Numbered from the stretch's first letter, positions 26,808 to 35,497 are shown. The stretch is 64,000 nt of DNA from Hyphomonas sp. (GCA_002700305.1 PACZ01000006.1:27069-91068); one strand, 5' to 3'. Numbers and translations are program-made. The notes: a model not told the origin generated them from the letters alone.

Positions 26808-27929
26808 ATGCGCATTGGTGTTCCAACAGAAATCAAGAAACAGGAATCCCGTGTCGGCCTGACACCGGAAAGCGTCGGCGAGCTGGTGCGGGCGGGCCAT
26901 GAGGTCGTCATCCAGGACAGCGCCGGCCTCGGCTCCGGTTTCCAGAATGAGGACTACACCGCCGTCGGGGCGAAAATCCTGCCGGACGCCGATGCCGTCT
27001 TCAAAGCCGCCGAACTGATCGTGAAGGTGAAAGAGCCCCAGCCGGAAGAGACCGCGCGCCTGACGCCGGACCACACGCTCTTCACCTATCTTCACCTGGC
27101 GCCCGATCCTGTTCAGGCGGCCGGCCTGATGAAATCCGGCTGTCTTGCCATTGCCTATGAGACCGTCACCGACGCGCAGGGCGGCCTGCCGCTGCTGCGC
27201 CCGATGAGCCAGGTGGCCGGCCGGATGTCCATGCAGGTCGCTGCCTGGGCCCTGATGCGCACCAAGCGCGGCCGCGGCATCCTGCTCGGCGGCGTGCCCG
27301 GCGTAATGCCGTCGAAAGTGGTCATCATCGGCGGCGGCGTCTCCGGCACCCATGCGGCCGAGATCGCGGTCGGCATGCGCGCCGACGTCACCGTTTTCGA
27401 CCGCAACAATCGTCGCCTCGATGAACTCGACAGCGAATTCCGCGGCAGTCTCAAGACCATGTACTCCACCGCGCACTCGCTCGGCGAGGCCATCAAGGAT
27501 GCCGACCTCGTCATCGGCGCTGTGCTGATCCCGGGCGCCGCCGCGCCGAAACTGATCAGCCGCGAACAGCTGAAGACGATGAAGCCCGGCGCGGTTCTGG
27601 TCGACATCGCCATCGACCAGGGCGGCTGTTTCGAAACCAGCCACGCCACGACGCATGAAGACCCGATCTATGAGGTCGACGGCGTACTGCACTATTGCGT
27701 CGCCAACATGCCGGGCGCCGTGCCGCGCACGTCGACCTACGCCCTCAACAACGCCACCCTGCCCTTCGTGATGCAGATCGCCAACAAGGGCGCGCGCGAA
27801 GCGATAAACGCCAACCCGCACCTCGCCAACGGCCTGACGGTCGACGGCGGCAAGATTGCGCACGAAGCGGTGGCACAAGATCTGGGTGAAGACTATGTCC
27901 GCCCCGCCTGGCTAAAGAGTCCAGGCTGA
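26808..27929 (+). CDS. ald: Alanine dehydrogenase
   Basis: 373 aa; AGGAGG precedes the ATG. NAD-dependent oxidative deamination of L-alanine to pyruvate and ammonium. Evidence: N-terminus MRIGVPTEIKKQESRVGLTP with the substrate-binding Arg, VKVKEPQPEE containing the active-site Lys, FTYLHLAP with the catalytic His, the NAD motif VVIIGGGVSGTHAAEIAVG and the late motif VANMPGAVPRTSTYALNN. Length equals the family norm of about 371. The close relatives lysine-delta-forming and PntA-like proteins have different NAD loops. It stands alone, 21 bases from the convergent padR gene with no obvious terminator between them. Confidence 0.95.
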   Translation: MRIGVPTEIKKQESRVGLTPESVGELVRAGHEVVIQDSAGLGSGFQNEDYTAVGAKILPDADAVFKAAELIVKVKEPQPEETARLTPDHTLFTYLHLAPDPVQAAGLMKSGCLAIAYETVTDAQGGLPLLRPMSQVAGRMSMQVAAWALMRTKRGRGILLGGVPGVMPSKVVIIGGGVSGTHAAEIAVGMRADVTVFDRNNRRLDELDSEFRGSLKTMYSTAHSLGEAIKDADLVIGAVLIPGAAAPKLISREQLKTMKPGAVLVDIAIDQGGCFETSHATTHEDPIYEVDGVLHYCVANMPGAVPRTSTYALNNATLPFVMQIANKGAREAINANPHLANGLTVDGGKIAHEAVAQDLGEDYVRPAWLKSPG

Positions 27930-27949
27930 AAGGCTGATATACCCGCGGC

Positions 27950-28504
27950 TTACGTGTAGAAGGCCAGCACGTCCTCCAGCCAGTTGAGGCGGGCCTGCAG
28001 CATGTGGCCCGCCCCCGCAACCGACAGCGCGTCCACGGCTCTGCCTTCCGCGCCCAACTGAGCGCGATTGACCTCCACGCGGCTTAGAGAAACCTGCGTT
28101 GCGGCGATCATGCGCTTGATAACCGCTACCCGGTCGCCCGGCGCGAGAACGCTGATAAAAATCAAGCGTGTACGGATCGGGTCTGCCGCCGGCTCACCGA
28201 CCCAGTCCGGCACCTCTTTCAGCCAGGCCTGCGCCGCTTTCCTGCCGGCTGGCGTCGCTTCGATCTCCTTTGCCCCCCGCCCATCAGATTCGACGTCTTG
28301 CCGGGCCAGCAAACCACGCTCCGTCATGCGGCGGATCAAGGGATAGATCGAGCCGGTACTGGCATGCCATGTCGATGTCAGAGACTCTTCGAATTGCTTG
28401 CGGATACTGTAGGCTGTGCACGGCCCCTCCTTGGCGACCAGCGCCAGAACGCAGGCCTCAAGTTCCGTCAGATTCTTCCGGTCATTCTCATTTTTGCTTG
28501 CCAT
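27950..28504 (-). CDS. PadR-family transcriptional regulator
   Basis: 184 aa from the ATG at 28504 (AAAGGA upstream). The N-terminal winged helix is clear: LEACVLALVAKEGPCTAYSI, then STGSIYPLIRRMTERGLLAR and the wing GRGAKEIEATPAGRKAAQAW. The C-terminal helical half is the usual PadR dimerisation domain (GVAVIKRM-type amphipathic helices). PadR proteins repress adjacent genes and release DNA on ligand binding. A perfect palindrome at 28526-28542 covers the promoter region between this gene and the divergent CPBP protease gene, so shared control is likely (inference). The inducer is unknown. Confidence 0.9.
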   Translation of the reverse strand: MASKNENDRKNLTELEACVLALVAKEGPCTAYSIRKQFEESLTSTWHASTGSIYPLIRRMTERGLLARQDVESDGRGAKEIEATPAGRKAAQAWLKEVPDWVGEPAADPIRTRLIFISVLAPGDRVAVIKRMIAATQVSLSRVEVNRAQLGAEGRAVDALSVAGAGHMLQARLNWLEDVLAFYT

Positions 28505-28525
28505 GAGTTCCTTTCCAGCCTTATT

Positions 28526-28542
28526 TAGTGCGAATCGCACTA
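28526..28542. promoter_or_regulatory. Perfect palindromic operator for the PadR regulator
   Basis: TAGTGCGAATCGCACTA is a perfect 8+1+8 palindrome, 22 bases before padR and 20 bases before the divergent protease gene. PadR dimers bind such inverted repeats, and its central position would allow one protein to control both genes. Confidence 0.75.
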
Positions 28543-28561
28543 TTTGGAAAAGAGATCAAGC

Positions 28562-29221
28562 ATGACGGACGTATCCCCGGCAAAAAAAGCTGCGACGTAC
28601 CTTTTGTGGGCGCTTCCCCTGTTGTTCCCATTGGCCCTGCCCGGAATCGGCGCCCTGTTTTCGCTGGCCGTTGTGGTGATTGCACTGATTTTCCACAAGG
28701 ACGCACGGCGCGCGACCCTGCGTTGGTGGGGCGACAGTCCAGGCCGGATGGTCGCCATCGGTATCGGCGCCGGGGTCGTCATCCATATCGGCTTTTCAAT
28801 CCTCATTGAGCCATTGATCCAGATCAGCCTCCATGAGGAAATCGACCTCAGCAATTTCGACGCGGTCAAAGGCAACCTCGCCAACTATCTGATCCTGCTG
28901 GCCATAGGCGTGTTCTTCGGCGGGTTTGCAGAAGAATTGATGTTCCGGGGGTTTGTCATTGGCTGGGGGGAACGCCTGTTTGGTGGCGGAGCAATCTTTC
29001 TTGTCGTGCTCTCTGCAGCCGTGTTCGGCGCAGCCCACCTGTACCAGGGACCGTCAGGCATGTTGTCGACCGGGCTGATGGGTTTTCTGTTCGGCCTGCT
29101 TTATCTCTCAACGGGACGCCGGCTGATCGCCTGTATGCTGGCGCACGCCACGATCGACATACTCGGTATCACGGAGCTTTACGTCGGCCACCCATTCCTG
29201 CCGCCCCTGTTCGGCGCATGA
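28562..29221 (+). CDS. CPBP-family intramembrane metalloprotease (CAAX/Abi)
   Basis: 219 aa from the ATG at 28562, with AAGAGA upstream; an in-frame TTG at 28544 is less likely. About six membrane helices. The motifs of the family are EELMFRGFVIG (paired Glu plus Arg) and FGAAHLYQG (His), with a third region HATIDILGI. CPBP proteases cleave within membranes and are linked in bacteria to bacteriocin immunity and stress signalling. Expression is probably under the divergent PadR, whose operator lies between the two starts. Substrate unknown. Length and motif order are typical. Confidence 0.9.
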   Translation: MTDVSPAKKAATYLLWALPLLFPLALPGIGALFSLAVVVIALIFHKDARRATLRWWGDSPGRMVAIGIGAGVVIHIGFSILIEPLIQISLHEEIDLSNFDAVKGNLANYLILLAIGVFFGGFAEELMFRGFVIGWGERLFGGGAIFLVVLSAAVFGAAHLYQGPSGMLSTGLMGFLFGLLYLSTGRRLIACMLAHATIDILGITELYVGHPFLPPLFGA

Positions 29222-29284
29222 TCTGCATGATGACCAGCTGGTCTCGCCTCGAAAGTCCGGGCGCCCCACCTGCCGAGCTCAAAA

Positions 29285-29818
29285 TCAGGACAGCGCGGCG
29301 ATGGCGTCGTCGATGGTCGCGCGGGGCCGGTCGAGGATGGCACTGATCTGGGCGCGCTGTTCGATGGCGAGCCACAGGCCCAGTACTTCCACGTCCACAA
29401 CACGCCATTCGCCGTTGCGTTCGATGACGCGCCAGCGGACCTTCATCGGGTCTTCACCCTTTGGCGTAATCCGGGTTTCGACAATCGAGTCCGACTCGCT
29501 CCGATCTTTCGACCCCAGCACGACGATGTCGGCTTCGCGGAAGGTGCCGGCATTCTCACGGAACGTGTCGGCCAGGAACACGCTGAGCGCGTCGGTGAAA
29601 CGGGCCTGCTCCTCGGCGCTGACCCGGCGGGCATGTTTGCCAAGTGCAAACCGGGCGACCGCGGCAACGTCGATCGAACGGGTGAAGGCTTCCTCGCCTT
29701 TCACCGGATCGGAAATGTCGGCGGCTGCCCCGGCGATGAGGGCCTCAGCCTCGGGACCTGCCAGAGCTGGCAACGGCGCCAGGGCGATGGCAACGGATGC
29801 GATGAGCGTGCGGAGCAT
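29285..29818 (-). CDS. MlaC/Ttg2D-family periplasmic phospholipid-binding protein
   Basis: 177 aa from the ATG at 29818 with GAAGGA 9 bases upstream. Signal peptide LRTLIASVAIALAPLPALAG. The mature part has the MlaC pattern: DVAAVARFALGKHARRVSAE (the usual DF..M....LG..WR..) and an alpha/beta fold ending in VEVLGLWLAIEQRAQISAIL, where the GvSl...Yr..F motif normally sits. MlaC carries phospholipids between the outer and inner membrane. No mlaABDEF genes are in view, so it is either an orphan or a relative with its own role. The match is good in fold-level motifs but diverged in the C-terminal part. Confidence 0.78.
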   Translation of the reverse strand: MLRTLIASVAIALAPLPALAGPEAEALIAGAAADISDPVKGEEAFTRSIDVAAVARFALGKHARRVSAEEQARFTDALSVFLADTFRENAGTFREADIVVLGSKDRSESDSIVETRITPKGEDPMKVRWRVIERNGEWRVVDVEVLGLWLAIEQRAQISAILDRPRATIDDAIAALS

Positions 29819-30159
29819 GGAACTCAATCCTTCAGGTTGAACGACACACTACATATGGCGTGCCACCCCGCTGAGTTCCCCGCTTAACTATATAGTAATC
29901 ATGCCGATTGCGCATGAACCCGGCCCCTTGAAGCTGGCGAATCCGAATCAGGCGCGGTTTTTGTGCCACATTGGGACATTTCTGTTTCAGGCTGATCCAG
30001 ATCCGGACGAATTGTGGCCGCTTGGTCACAATCACCTGTTTCGAAAAGGATTTTTGGTGAACCGCCCGGTAACCATAAAAAGATTGCGTCCGGCGGCGTT
30101 CACACCGGGCCAGCAAGCGGGGAAGACCTGCAAGCGAAAAATCGCTCCCGGATCAGGCG
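29819..30159. other. Intergenic region without recognisable gene
   Basis: 341 bases between the MlaC-like gene and tRNA-Leu(UAA). Short open frames have neither ribosome-binding site nor meaningful product. The promoter of the MlaC-like gene should be within 29830-29920. A small hairpin AGCGA/TCGCT (30133-30146) follows the tRNA 3' end but lacks a T-run. Confidence 0.5.
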
Positions 30160-30243
30160 TGGTGCGCGCTGTGGGACTCGAACCCACACTCCCGAAGGAT
30201 GGGGATTTTAAGTCCCCTGTGTCTACCATTCCACCAAGCGCGC
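30160..30243 (-). tRNA. tRNA-Leu (anticodon UAA)
   Basis: 84 bases with encoded CCA. Acceptor GCGCGCT pairs with AGCGCGC. The D-arm has GGTGGAATGGTAGAC and the T-arm GGTTCGAGTCC; a long variable arm (CATCCTTCGGGAGTG region) marks the class II leucine tRNA. The loop CTTAAAA between GGGGA and TCCCC places the anticodon UAA at 30208-30210, reading UUA. Confidence 0.97.
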
Positions 30244-30427
30244 GAACCGTCTGGTTGCCTTACTGGCATACACGCACAATCCGCCACAACACCATGTGTC
30301 ATCGCAAGCAATCTGTGTATTTCCAGCAGATGGAAGCCGGGGTGGAGCCTCGCCGGGGTGGACTTGGCAGACCTTGCCGGGCGATGCTGCCCCGGCACGT
30401 GCGCACCCGCGCCAGCCGGAGGAGATT

Positions 30428-30862
30428 ATGCTGAAAGCCCTGCCCTTCCTGTGGTCTCTGCTCGCAGCATTGGGCGCAGCCGCACAGCTGTTCGTGGCGC
30501 GCATGTCGGGCGGGGCTGCCATGGGCACGATGCTGTTCAGCGCCGCATCTGCCGTGCTTATCACAACGGTCAGCACGATCGGCATGGCACTGGTCTACCT
30601 GCTGATCCTGCGAACGCGCCCGTCCTTGTCCGTGGCGATTGTCGGCTACAGCCATTTCTTCCTGGCCTGCGCCGCCTATACCGGCCAGACAATCGGCACG
30701 CTGGAGCGCAACCGCTACCTGGCCGGTACGGGTGACATGACAGCGGCTAGCTTCGCCTACACCGCCGCCGGCCTCGCCAGCCTGCTGGCCGGCATTGTCT
30801 TCATCCTGGCGCTGATCGTGGCGCTGAATACACGCCACGAACGCCTTGAGGATATTTTCTAG
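30428..30862 (+). CDS. Small four-helix membrane protein, unknown
   Basis: 144 aa; GGAGGAGA lies just before the ATG at 30428. Four hydrophobic helices can be drawn: FLWSLLAALGAAAQLFVA, MLFSAASAVLITTVSTIGMA, LSVAIVGYSHFFLACAAYTG and GLASLLAGIVFILALIVAL, with short charged loops and a basic/acidic C-terminus (NTRHERLEDIF). I recognise no family. Its stop shares CTAG with the stop of the convergent thiolase gene (30859-30862). The tRNA-Leu gene lies upstream on the other strand, so the gene probably has its own promoter in 30250-30420. Confidence 0.72.
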   Translation: MLKALPFLWSLLAALGAAAQLFVARMSGGAAMGTMLFSAASAVLITTVSTIGMALVYLLILRTRPSLSVAIVGYSHFFLACAAYTGQTIGTLERNRYLAGTGDMTAASFAYTAAGLASLLAGIVFILALIVALNTRHERLEDIF

Positions 30863-32070
30863 ACGACACGCTCGAACACGGCAGCCAGGCCCTGCCCGCC
30901 GCCGATGCACATAGTCTCGACGCCATAGCGGGCTTCGCGGCGGTCCATCTCACGCAGCAGCGTGGTCAGGATGCGCACGCCGGTACAGCCGACCGGGTGG
31001 CCGAGTGAAATGCCGGAGCCGTTGACGTTCAGGCGGGTCATGTCGTCATCGCTGAAGTTCAGCGCCTTGGTGCAGGCGAGCACCTGCGAGGCGAAAGCTT
31101 CGTTCAGTTCGAACAGGTCGATGTCCTTCAGTTCCAGCCCGGCGCGCGCCATGGCTTTTTCCGAAGACGGCACCGGGCCAATGCCCATGACTTCCGGGCC
31201 GACACCGGCCACCTGCCAGGACAGCATCCGGCCGAGCGGCTTCAGCCCATACTTGTCAGCCGCTTCGCGCGTACAGACGATACAGGCCGCCGCGCCATCA
31301 TTCTGGCCGGAAGCATTGCCCGCCGTGACGGTGGCGTCCGGATCTACCTTGCCGCGGATGGCGCGGAGGGTGGAGAGTTTCTCCAGCGTCGAGTCGGCGC
31401 GGATATGCTCGTCCTTGTCGACCACCGTATCGGCCTTGCGGCCTTTGACCGTAAACGGAACGATTTCCTCGTCAAACTTTCCGGCGGCCTGCGCGGCAGC
31501 GGCTTTCTTGTGCGAATTGTAGGCGAACTCGTCCTGGGCTTCGCGGGTGATCTGGTAATCGCGGCGCAGGTTCTCGGCCGTCTCGATCATGCCGCCCGGC
31601 ACCGGATGATGTTTGCCACCTGCTGTGTAGCGGCCCCGCGAGAGGCCGTCATGCAGGGTCAGCCCGTCGCCCTTCAGGCCCCAGCGCATTTCGATGGAGA
31701 AAAACGGCGCATTGGACATGCTCTCCGCCCCGCCTGCGATGACGAGGTCGTTCGCACCGGACCCGACCTGCATGATCGCATTGATCACCGCCTGAAGGCC
31801 CGAGCCGCAGCGGCGGTCGATCTGGTAACCGCCGGTCGTCGTGGTGAGGCCTGCATCGAGGGCCACCATCCGCCCGAAAGCCGGGGCCTCCATGGTCGGG
31901 TAGCACTGCGCGAAGAGACAGTCTTCGACCGCTTCTGCGGGCAGGCCGGTCCGCTTCATCAGCTCGCTGATGACATGGCTCGCCATTTCATGGGCATGCA
32001 CGGTCTTGAAGCTGCCACCAAAGCCGCCGACGGCAGTACGTACGGGTTCGCAGATTACAACATCTCTCAT
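30859..32070 (-). CDS. Acetyl-CoA acetyltransferase (thiolase)
   Basis: 403 aa thiolase, cleaving 3-ketoacyl-CoA or condensing acetyl-CoA. Catalytic Cys in IDRRCGSGLQAV, then AGGAESMSNAPFF, ASGQNDGAAA, FELNEAFASQ (conserved NEAFA), the His motif SGISLGHPVGCTGVRI and the second catalytic Cys in ETMCIGGGQG. Residues are complete and length is normal. It follows the enoyl-CoA hydratase gene by 5 bases in a minus-strand operon, which fits a beta-oxidation or acyl-CoA degradation role. Chain-length preference is not readable; many proteobacterial relatives are annotated as acetyl-CoA C-acyltransferases. Confidence 0.94.
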   Translation of the reverse strand: MRDVVICEPVRTAVGGFGGSFKTVHAHEMASHVISELMKRTGLPAEAVEDCLFAQCYPTMEAPAFGRMVALDAGLTTTTGGYQIDRRCGSGLQAVINAIMQVGSGANDLVIAGGAESMSNAPFFSIEMRWGLKGDGLTLHDGLSRGRYTAGGKHHPVPGGMIETAENLRRDYQITREAQDEFAYNSHKKAAAAQAAGKFDEEIVPFTVKGRKADTVVDKDEHIRADSTLEKLSTLRAIRGKVDPDATVTAGNASGQNDGAAACIVCTREAADKYGLKPLGRMLSWQVAGVGPEVMGIGPVPSSEKAMARAGLELKDIDLFELNEAFASQVLACTKALNFSDDDMTRLNVNGSGISLGHPVGCTGVRILTTLLREMDRREARYGVETMCIGGGQGLAAVFERVV

Positions 32071-32075
32071 CGGGC

Positions 32076-32858
32076 TTATCCTTGCTGGTCACGGCCACGG
32101 GCGGTGACCTGTTTGCGGGCTTCTTCGACGGAATCGGCGGTGACGGAATTTGCGTGCTCGATGGAACGGCGCACTTCTTCCTTCATGGCATCGGCGAAGG
32201 GCATGCCGAAGCCGTCATCGATCAGCGCCTTGTACTTCTTCAGAAGCACAGGCTGCGTGCCGCACATTTCGTGGGCAAGTTTCATGGCTGCCGGCACCAG
32301 TTCGTCTGCCTTGTAGACACGGTTTACGAGGCCCCAGCGTTCCGACATTTCGGCGTCGATGAAGTTGCCGGTGAAGGAGAGTTCCTTGGCGCGGCTGATA
32401 CCGATCAGGCGCGAGAGTTTCTGCGACAGGCCCCAGCCCGGCACGATGCCGACGCGGGCGTGGGTGTCAGCGAATTTCGCATTCTCGGACGCCAGCAGCA
32501 CGTCGCACATCAGGGCCAACTCAAATCCGCCGGTGATGGCAAAGCCGTTAATCGCGCCGATGACCGGCCACGGATAGGCTTCGATCGCGGCGAGGATGTT
32601 GATCGCCTTGGAGTCTTCGTCGGCGCCGAGGGCAAAGCCGGTCTGGCCGGCCTCTTTCAGGTCGACGCCCGCGGTGAAAGCCCGGCCGGCGCCGGTCAGC
32701 ACGACGGCGCGGATCTCCGGATCGTCTTTCAGCTCCGTGAACACACGCACGATCTCGGCACGCAGTGCACGGCTGAGCGCGTTCAGCGCGTCCGGCCGGT
32801 TTAGGGTCACCAGCGCGACCGGTCCGTCGCGCTCAACAAGAATGATTTCGTCAGCCAA
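32076..32858 (-). CDS. Enoyl-CoA hydratase/isomerase (crotonase fold)
   Basis: 260 aa. Crotonase pattern: VALVTLNRPDALNALSRALR, then the oxyanion-hole region AFTAGVDLKEAG and AINGFAITGGFELALMCDV, and the second region FADTHARVGIVPGWGLSQKL. The position of the first catalytic Glu of hydratases holds a Gly/Val-rich segment (RVGIVPG), so hydratase versus isomerase/hydrolase is uncertain. The second region is a standard substrate loop. Together with the thiolase 5 bases downstream it suggests acyl-CoA catabolism. The start at 32858 has GGAGG upstream. Confidence 0.9.
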   Translation of the reverse strand: MADEIILVERDGPVALVTLNRPDALNALSRALRAEIVRVFTELKDDPEIRAVVLTGAGRAFTAGVDLKEAGQTGFALGADEDSKAINILAAIEAYPWPVIGAINGFAITGGFELALMCDVLLASENAKFADTHARVGIVPGWGLSQKLSRLIGISRAKELSFTGNFIDAEMSERWGLVNRVYKADELVPAAMKLAHEMCGTQPVLLKKYKALIDDGFGMPFADAMKEEVRRSIEHANSVTADSVEEARKQVTARGRDQQG

Positions 32859-32894
32859 GGCGGCCTCCTTTGATTTTCGTCAGTCTGGGAATTT

Positions 32895-33383
32895 TCAGGC
32901 CTGTTTCCGGCGGAACAGGTTCACGATGGCAATGATCAGGGCAACCAGCGCAATCGCCGCAGCCAGAAAGAAAAGACCGAATTTCAGCGGTGTCAGCCAT
33001 TCCTTGGCGTCCAGCACATCGGCGGAGCCTTTCAGCGCCAGCGCCTGCACCATGTTCTCGGTCAGGTCCACGATAATGGTCGCAAAGGCAGGCACGGCGG
33101 CAGCCTTGCCGTAACTTCCGAAGAAGCGCAGCGCCATGCCGGCCAGGAAGCCGCCATAGGCCAGCGGATACGCCGTATCCAGCAACACGGTGACCCAGAA
33201 ATGCACGTCCCGCTGCTCTGCGGTCATGCCCGCCAGGATCTCGCGCGCCTGCACGGCAGAGGCCGTCATGTCGAGAAACGTGCCGCCGACGGCCTTGTTG
33301 AACACGCCAAATCCGGCACCGATGACGATCATCAGGACGAACAGCGTCCAGATGACCGAGGTTCGTTTCAGAAAGTCTGTCAC
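32895..33383 (-). CDS. Four-helix membrane protein, unknown
   Basis: 162 aa. Hydrophobic segments: VIWTLFVLMIVIGAGFGVF, VTVLLDTAYPLAYGGFLAGM, AAAVPAFATIIVDLTENMVQ and FGLFFLAAAIALVALIIAIV, ending in a basic tail (FRRKQA). The phrase LLDTAYPLAYGGFLA followed by IVDLTENM with acidic residues inside helices recalls small membrane proteins of unknown function; I cannot name a family. The start overlaps the stop of the CinA-like gene by 4 bases (ATGA), so it is translationally coupled in the operon that runs to the thiolase. Confidence 0.75.
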   Translation of the reverse strand: MTDFLKRTSVIWTLFVLMIVIGAGFGVFNKAVGGTFLDMTASAVQAREILAGMTAEQRDVHFWVTVLLDTAYPLAYGGFLAGMALRFFGSYGKAAAVPAFATIIVDLTENMVQALALKGSADVLDAKEWLTPLKFGLFFLAAAIALVALIIAIVNLFRRKQA

Positions 33384-34156
33384 GTATTGGCGTCCTCCAG
33401 CCGCTCGGGTCTTACGCCCGCTTGTTCGATGATCGCCGACAGTTTCGCGGCGACGTCTTCAATCAGCTCTTCATGGAGGGTGGAGGCAACGAGGTGGACC
33501 CCATTGTCGCCCACGGTCCGGAACCAGGGATAGGAGCCGAAGGAAACCTGCGGCATCTCCTTGGCGAGTTGGCCCAGCGGTTCGGCGATGTCCCCTTCCC
33601 GGAGGCCCGTGCCGCGGATCGTGATCTTGTGCACCACCGCGCCCGTTTCGAGACGCGGGCCGATGTCTTCCAGCATGGCGCGGGCGACCTGCGGTACGCC
33701 GGCCAGCGTGAACACGTTCCCGGTCTGGAAGCCCGGTGCGCCAGACACCGGATTGGCCACGACGCTCGCCCCGTGCGGAATGCGCGCCATGCGCCGGCGG
33801 GCGGGCGTGTATTCGGTGCCCATCGCCTTGTAGCGTTCGGCCAGCATGGCGGTGACTTCGGGATGTTCGGAAATGCCGACGCCGAAGGCCTTGGCGATGG
33901 CGTCTGCGGTGATGTCGTCATGCGTCGGGCCGATGCCGCCCGTGGTGAAGACATAAGTGTATTTTCCCCGCAGCGCGTTCACTGCCGCAACGATCTCGTC
34001 CTCGATGTCCGGCACGGTCCGGCTCTCGCGCACGGGGATGCCCAGCGGGGCCAGATAGGTGGCGATCTGCTGGAGATTGATGTCGCGGGTCCGTCCGGAC
34101 AGGAGTTCATCCCCGATGAGGAGGACGGCGGCGGTCGGCGAGCTTTTGTCGGTCAT
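33380..34156 (-). CDS. CinA-like competence/damage-inducible (molybdopterin-binding fold) protein
   Basis: 258 aa from the ATG at 34156 with GAAGGA upstream; the frame opens earlier at 34174 without support. It has the MoCF/CinA N-terminal fold: AVLLIGDELLSGRTRDINLQ, then VFTTGGIGPTHDDITADAIA (the TGGIGPTxDD signature) and ARIPHGASVVANPVSGAPGF. It is shorter than full CinA (no C-terminal nicotinamide-nucleotide amidase part), like the many stand-alone MoaB/CinA-N proteins that may be ADP-ribose pyrophosphatases. It sits between a beta-lactamase-like lipoprotein and a membrane protein in one operon. Confidence 0.88.
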   Translation of the reverse strand: MTDKSSPTAAVLLIGDELLSGRTRDINLQQIATYLAPLGIPVRESRTVPDIEDEIVAAVNALRGKYTYVFTTGGIGPTHDDITADAIAKAFGVGISEHPEVTAMLAERYKAMGTEYTPARRRMARIPHGASVVANPVSGAPGFQTGNVFTLAGVPQVARAMLEDIGPRLETGAVVHKITIRGTGLREGDIAEPLGQLAKEMPQVSFGSYPWFRTVGDNGVHLVASTLHEELIEDVAAKLSAIIEQAGVRPERLEDANT

Positions 34157-34180
34157 GCCAGTTCCTTCCCCCAAGCAGCG

Positions 34181-35497
34181 TCACTCTGCAAGCGCGCGAT
34201 AAACGAGTTTAGCGGATTCCGACCGCAGGCTCCGGTCGAGGCTACCTGGAAAACGCTGGATCATGCCGATGAAGAAGAGGTCGTTCACCGGATCGATCCA
34301 GAACCAGGTGCCTGCCGCGCCGCCCCAGTAATAAGCGCCTTCTGGCTGGCTGGCGCCCGTCGCCGACGGGTCGACATAGACCGCGAAGTCCAGTCCGAAG
34401 CCCTGCCCCGCCATTTGCGGATTGGGGCTGACACCGTCGGAAAACAGACCAACGCCTTCCGGCAGCACATCGGTGCGCATCAGCCTGACCGTTTCAGGCT
34501 CAAGAATGCGGACGCCGTTCAGCTCGCCGCCATTCACCAGCATCTGGCAGAACCGGGCATAGTCCCCGATGGTGGAGACGAGGCCCTGCCCGCCCTTTTC
34601 CATCCCGATCTCGCCTTTGCGAAAGTCCAGGTTCGGCGCCTCAAGCGGCTGCAGAACGCCGGTCTCCCGGTTCGGCGTGAAGACATCGGAGAAGCGGTCG
34701 CGCTTGTCCTCCGGCACATAAAAGCCAGTATCGGCCATGTCGAGCGGGCCGAAAATCTCGTCCTGCAGATATTCGCCAAAGCGCTTCCCGCTGAGCTTCT
34801 CGACAATATAGCCCTGCAGATCGACCGCCGTGCTGTAAGCCCAGTTGGTGCCCGGCTGGTAGAGCAGCGGCACGGTGGCGAGCCGCGAGACATAGGTGTC
34901 CATGTCCGGCGCGCCCAGCACCTCGGCTTCGGCGAACATCTTGTTGACCGGGTCGTCGCTGAACAGGCCGTAGGCGAACCCTGCCGTGTGGCTCATCAGT
35001 TCCCGCATCGTGGCCGGCCGGTCCGGATTCACGAGGATCGGTTCTCCGGCCTCATCCAGCCCTTCGAACACTTTCAGGCTGGCCAGTTCGGGCACAAATT
35101 TGGTGATCGGGTCGTCCAGGCTGAACGCCCCGTCCTCATACAGGGTCATCAGGGCGACACCCGTAATCGGCTTGGACATGGAATAGATCCGGAAGATCGT
35201 GTCTTCGGTGACAGGCGCCTGATCGGCTGCGCGGCGAATGCCGTACTGATCGTAATTGATGACCTGCCCGTCTTTCACCAGAAGCGTGGAGATGCCCCGC
35301 ACCAGCCCATCATCGACAGATTTACGCATGGCGGCATCCAACGCATCCAGTCCGTTTGCGGAAAACCCCGCCGGAGTTTCGGCGGCATCCAGATGGTCAA
35401 AAGTGATGGCTTGCGGGCCCGCTGCAGGCGCAGTGATGCAGGCCGCAAGGCCCAGAATGGCCAGGGATGACAGAAATATGCTCGGGCGCCAGTTCAC
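34181..35497 (-). CDS. Serine hydrolase of the beta-lactamase class C fold, lipoprotein
   Basis: 438 aa. The N-terminus is a lipoprotein signal (IFLSSLAILGLAACITAP, lipobox LAAC). The penicillin-binding fold is marked by FRIYSMSKPITGVALMTL (SxxK nucleophile), WAYSTAVDLQGY (YxN-like, here YST) and YYWGGAAGTWF (KTG-like HxG/WGG region). Such proteins act as esterases or D-aminopeptidases more often than as beta-lactamases. The lipobox indicates attachment to a membrane facing the periplasm. It is the first gene of a minus-strand operon with the CinA-like, membrane, crotonase and thiolase genes, 24 bases before the next start. Confidence 0.9.
   Translation of the reverse strand: MNWRPSIFLSSLAILGLAACITAPAAGPQAITFDHLDAAETPAGFSANGLDALDAAMRKSVDDGLVRGISTLLVKDGQVINYDQYGIRRAADQAPVTEDTIFRIYSMSKPITGVALMTLYEDGAFSLDDPITKFVPELASLKVFEGLDEAGEPILVNPDRPATMRELMSHTAGFAYGLFSDDPVNKMFAEAEVLGAPDMDTYVSRLATVPLLYQPGTNWAYSTAVDLQGYIVEKLSGKRFGEYLQDEIFGPLDMADTGFYVPEDKRDRFSDVFTPNRETGVLQPLEAPNLDFRKGEIGMEKGGQGLVSTIGDYARFCQMLVNGGELNGVRILEPETVRLMRTDVLPEGVGLFSDGVSPNPQMAGQGFGLDFAVYVDPSATGASQPEGAYYWGGAAGTWFWIDPVNDLFFIGMIQRFPGSLDRSLRSESAKLVYRALAE

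Noticed and set aside
25294..26826. Minus-strand open frame of 510 codons
   Set aside because: Fully antisense to the Kef-type antiporter; composition is that of a shadow frame.
29901..30434. Plus-strand frame of 177 codons
   Set aside because: It crosses the tRNA-Leu(UAA) gene and has no motif or ribosome-binding site.
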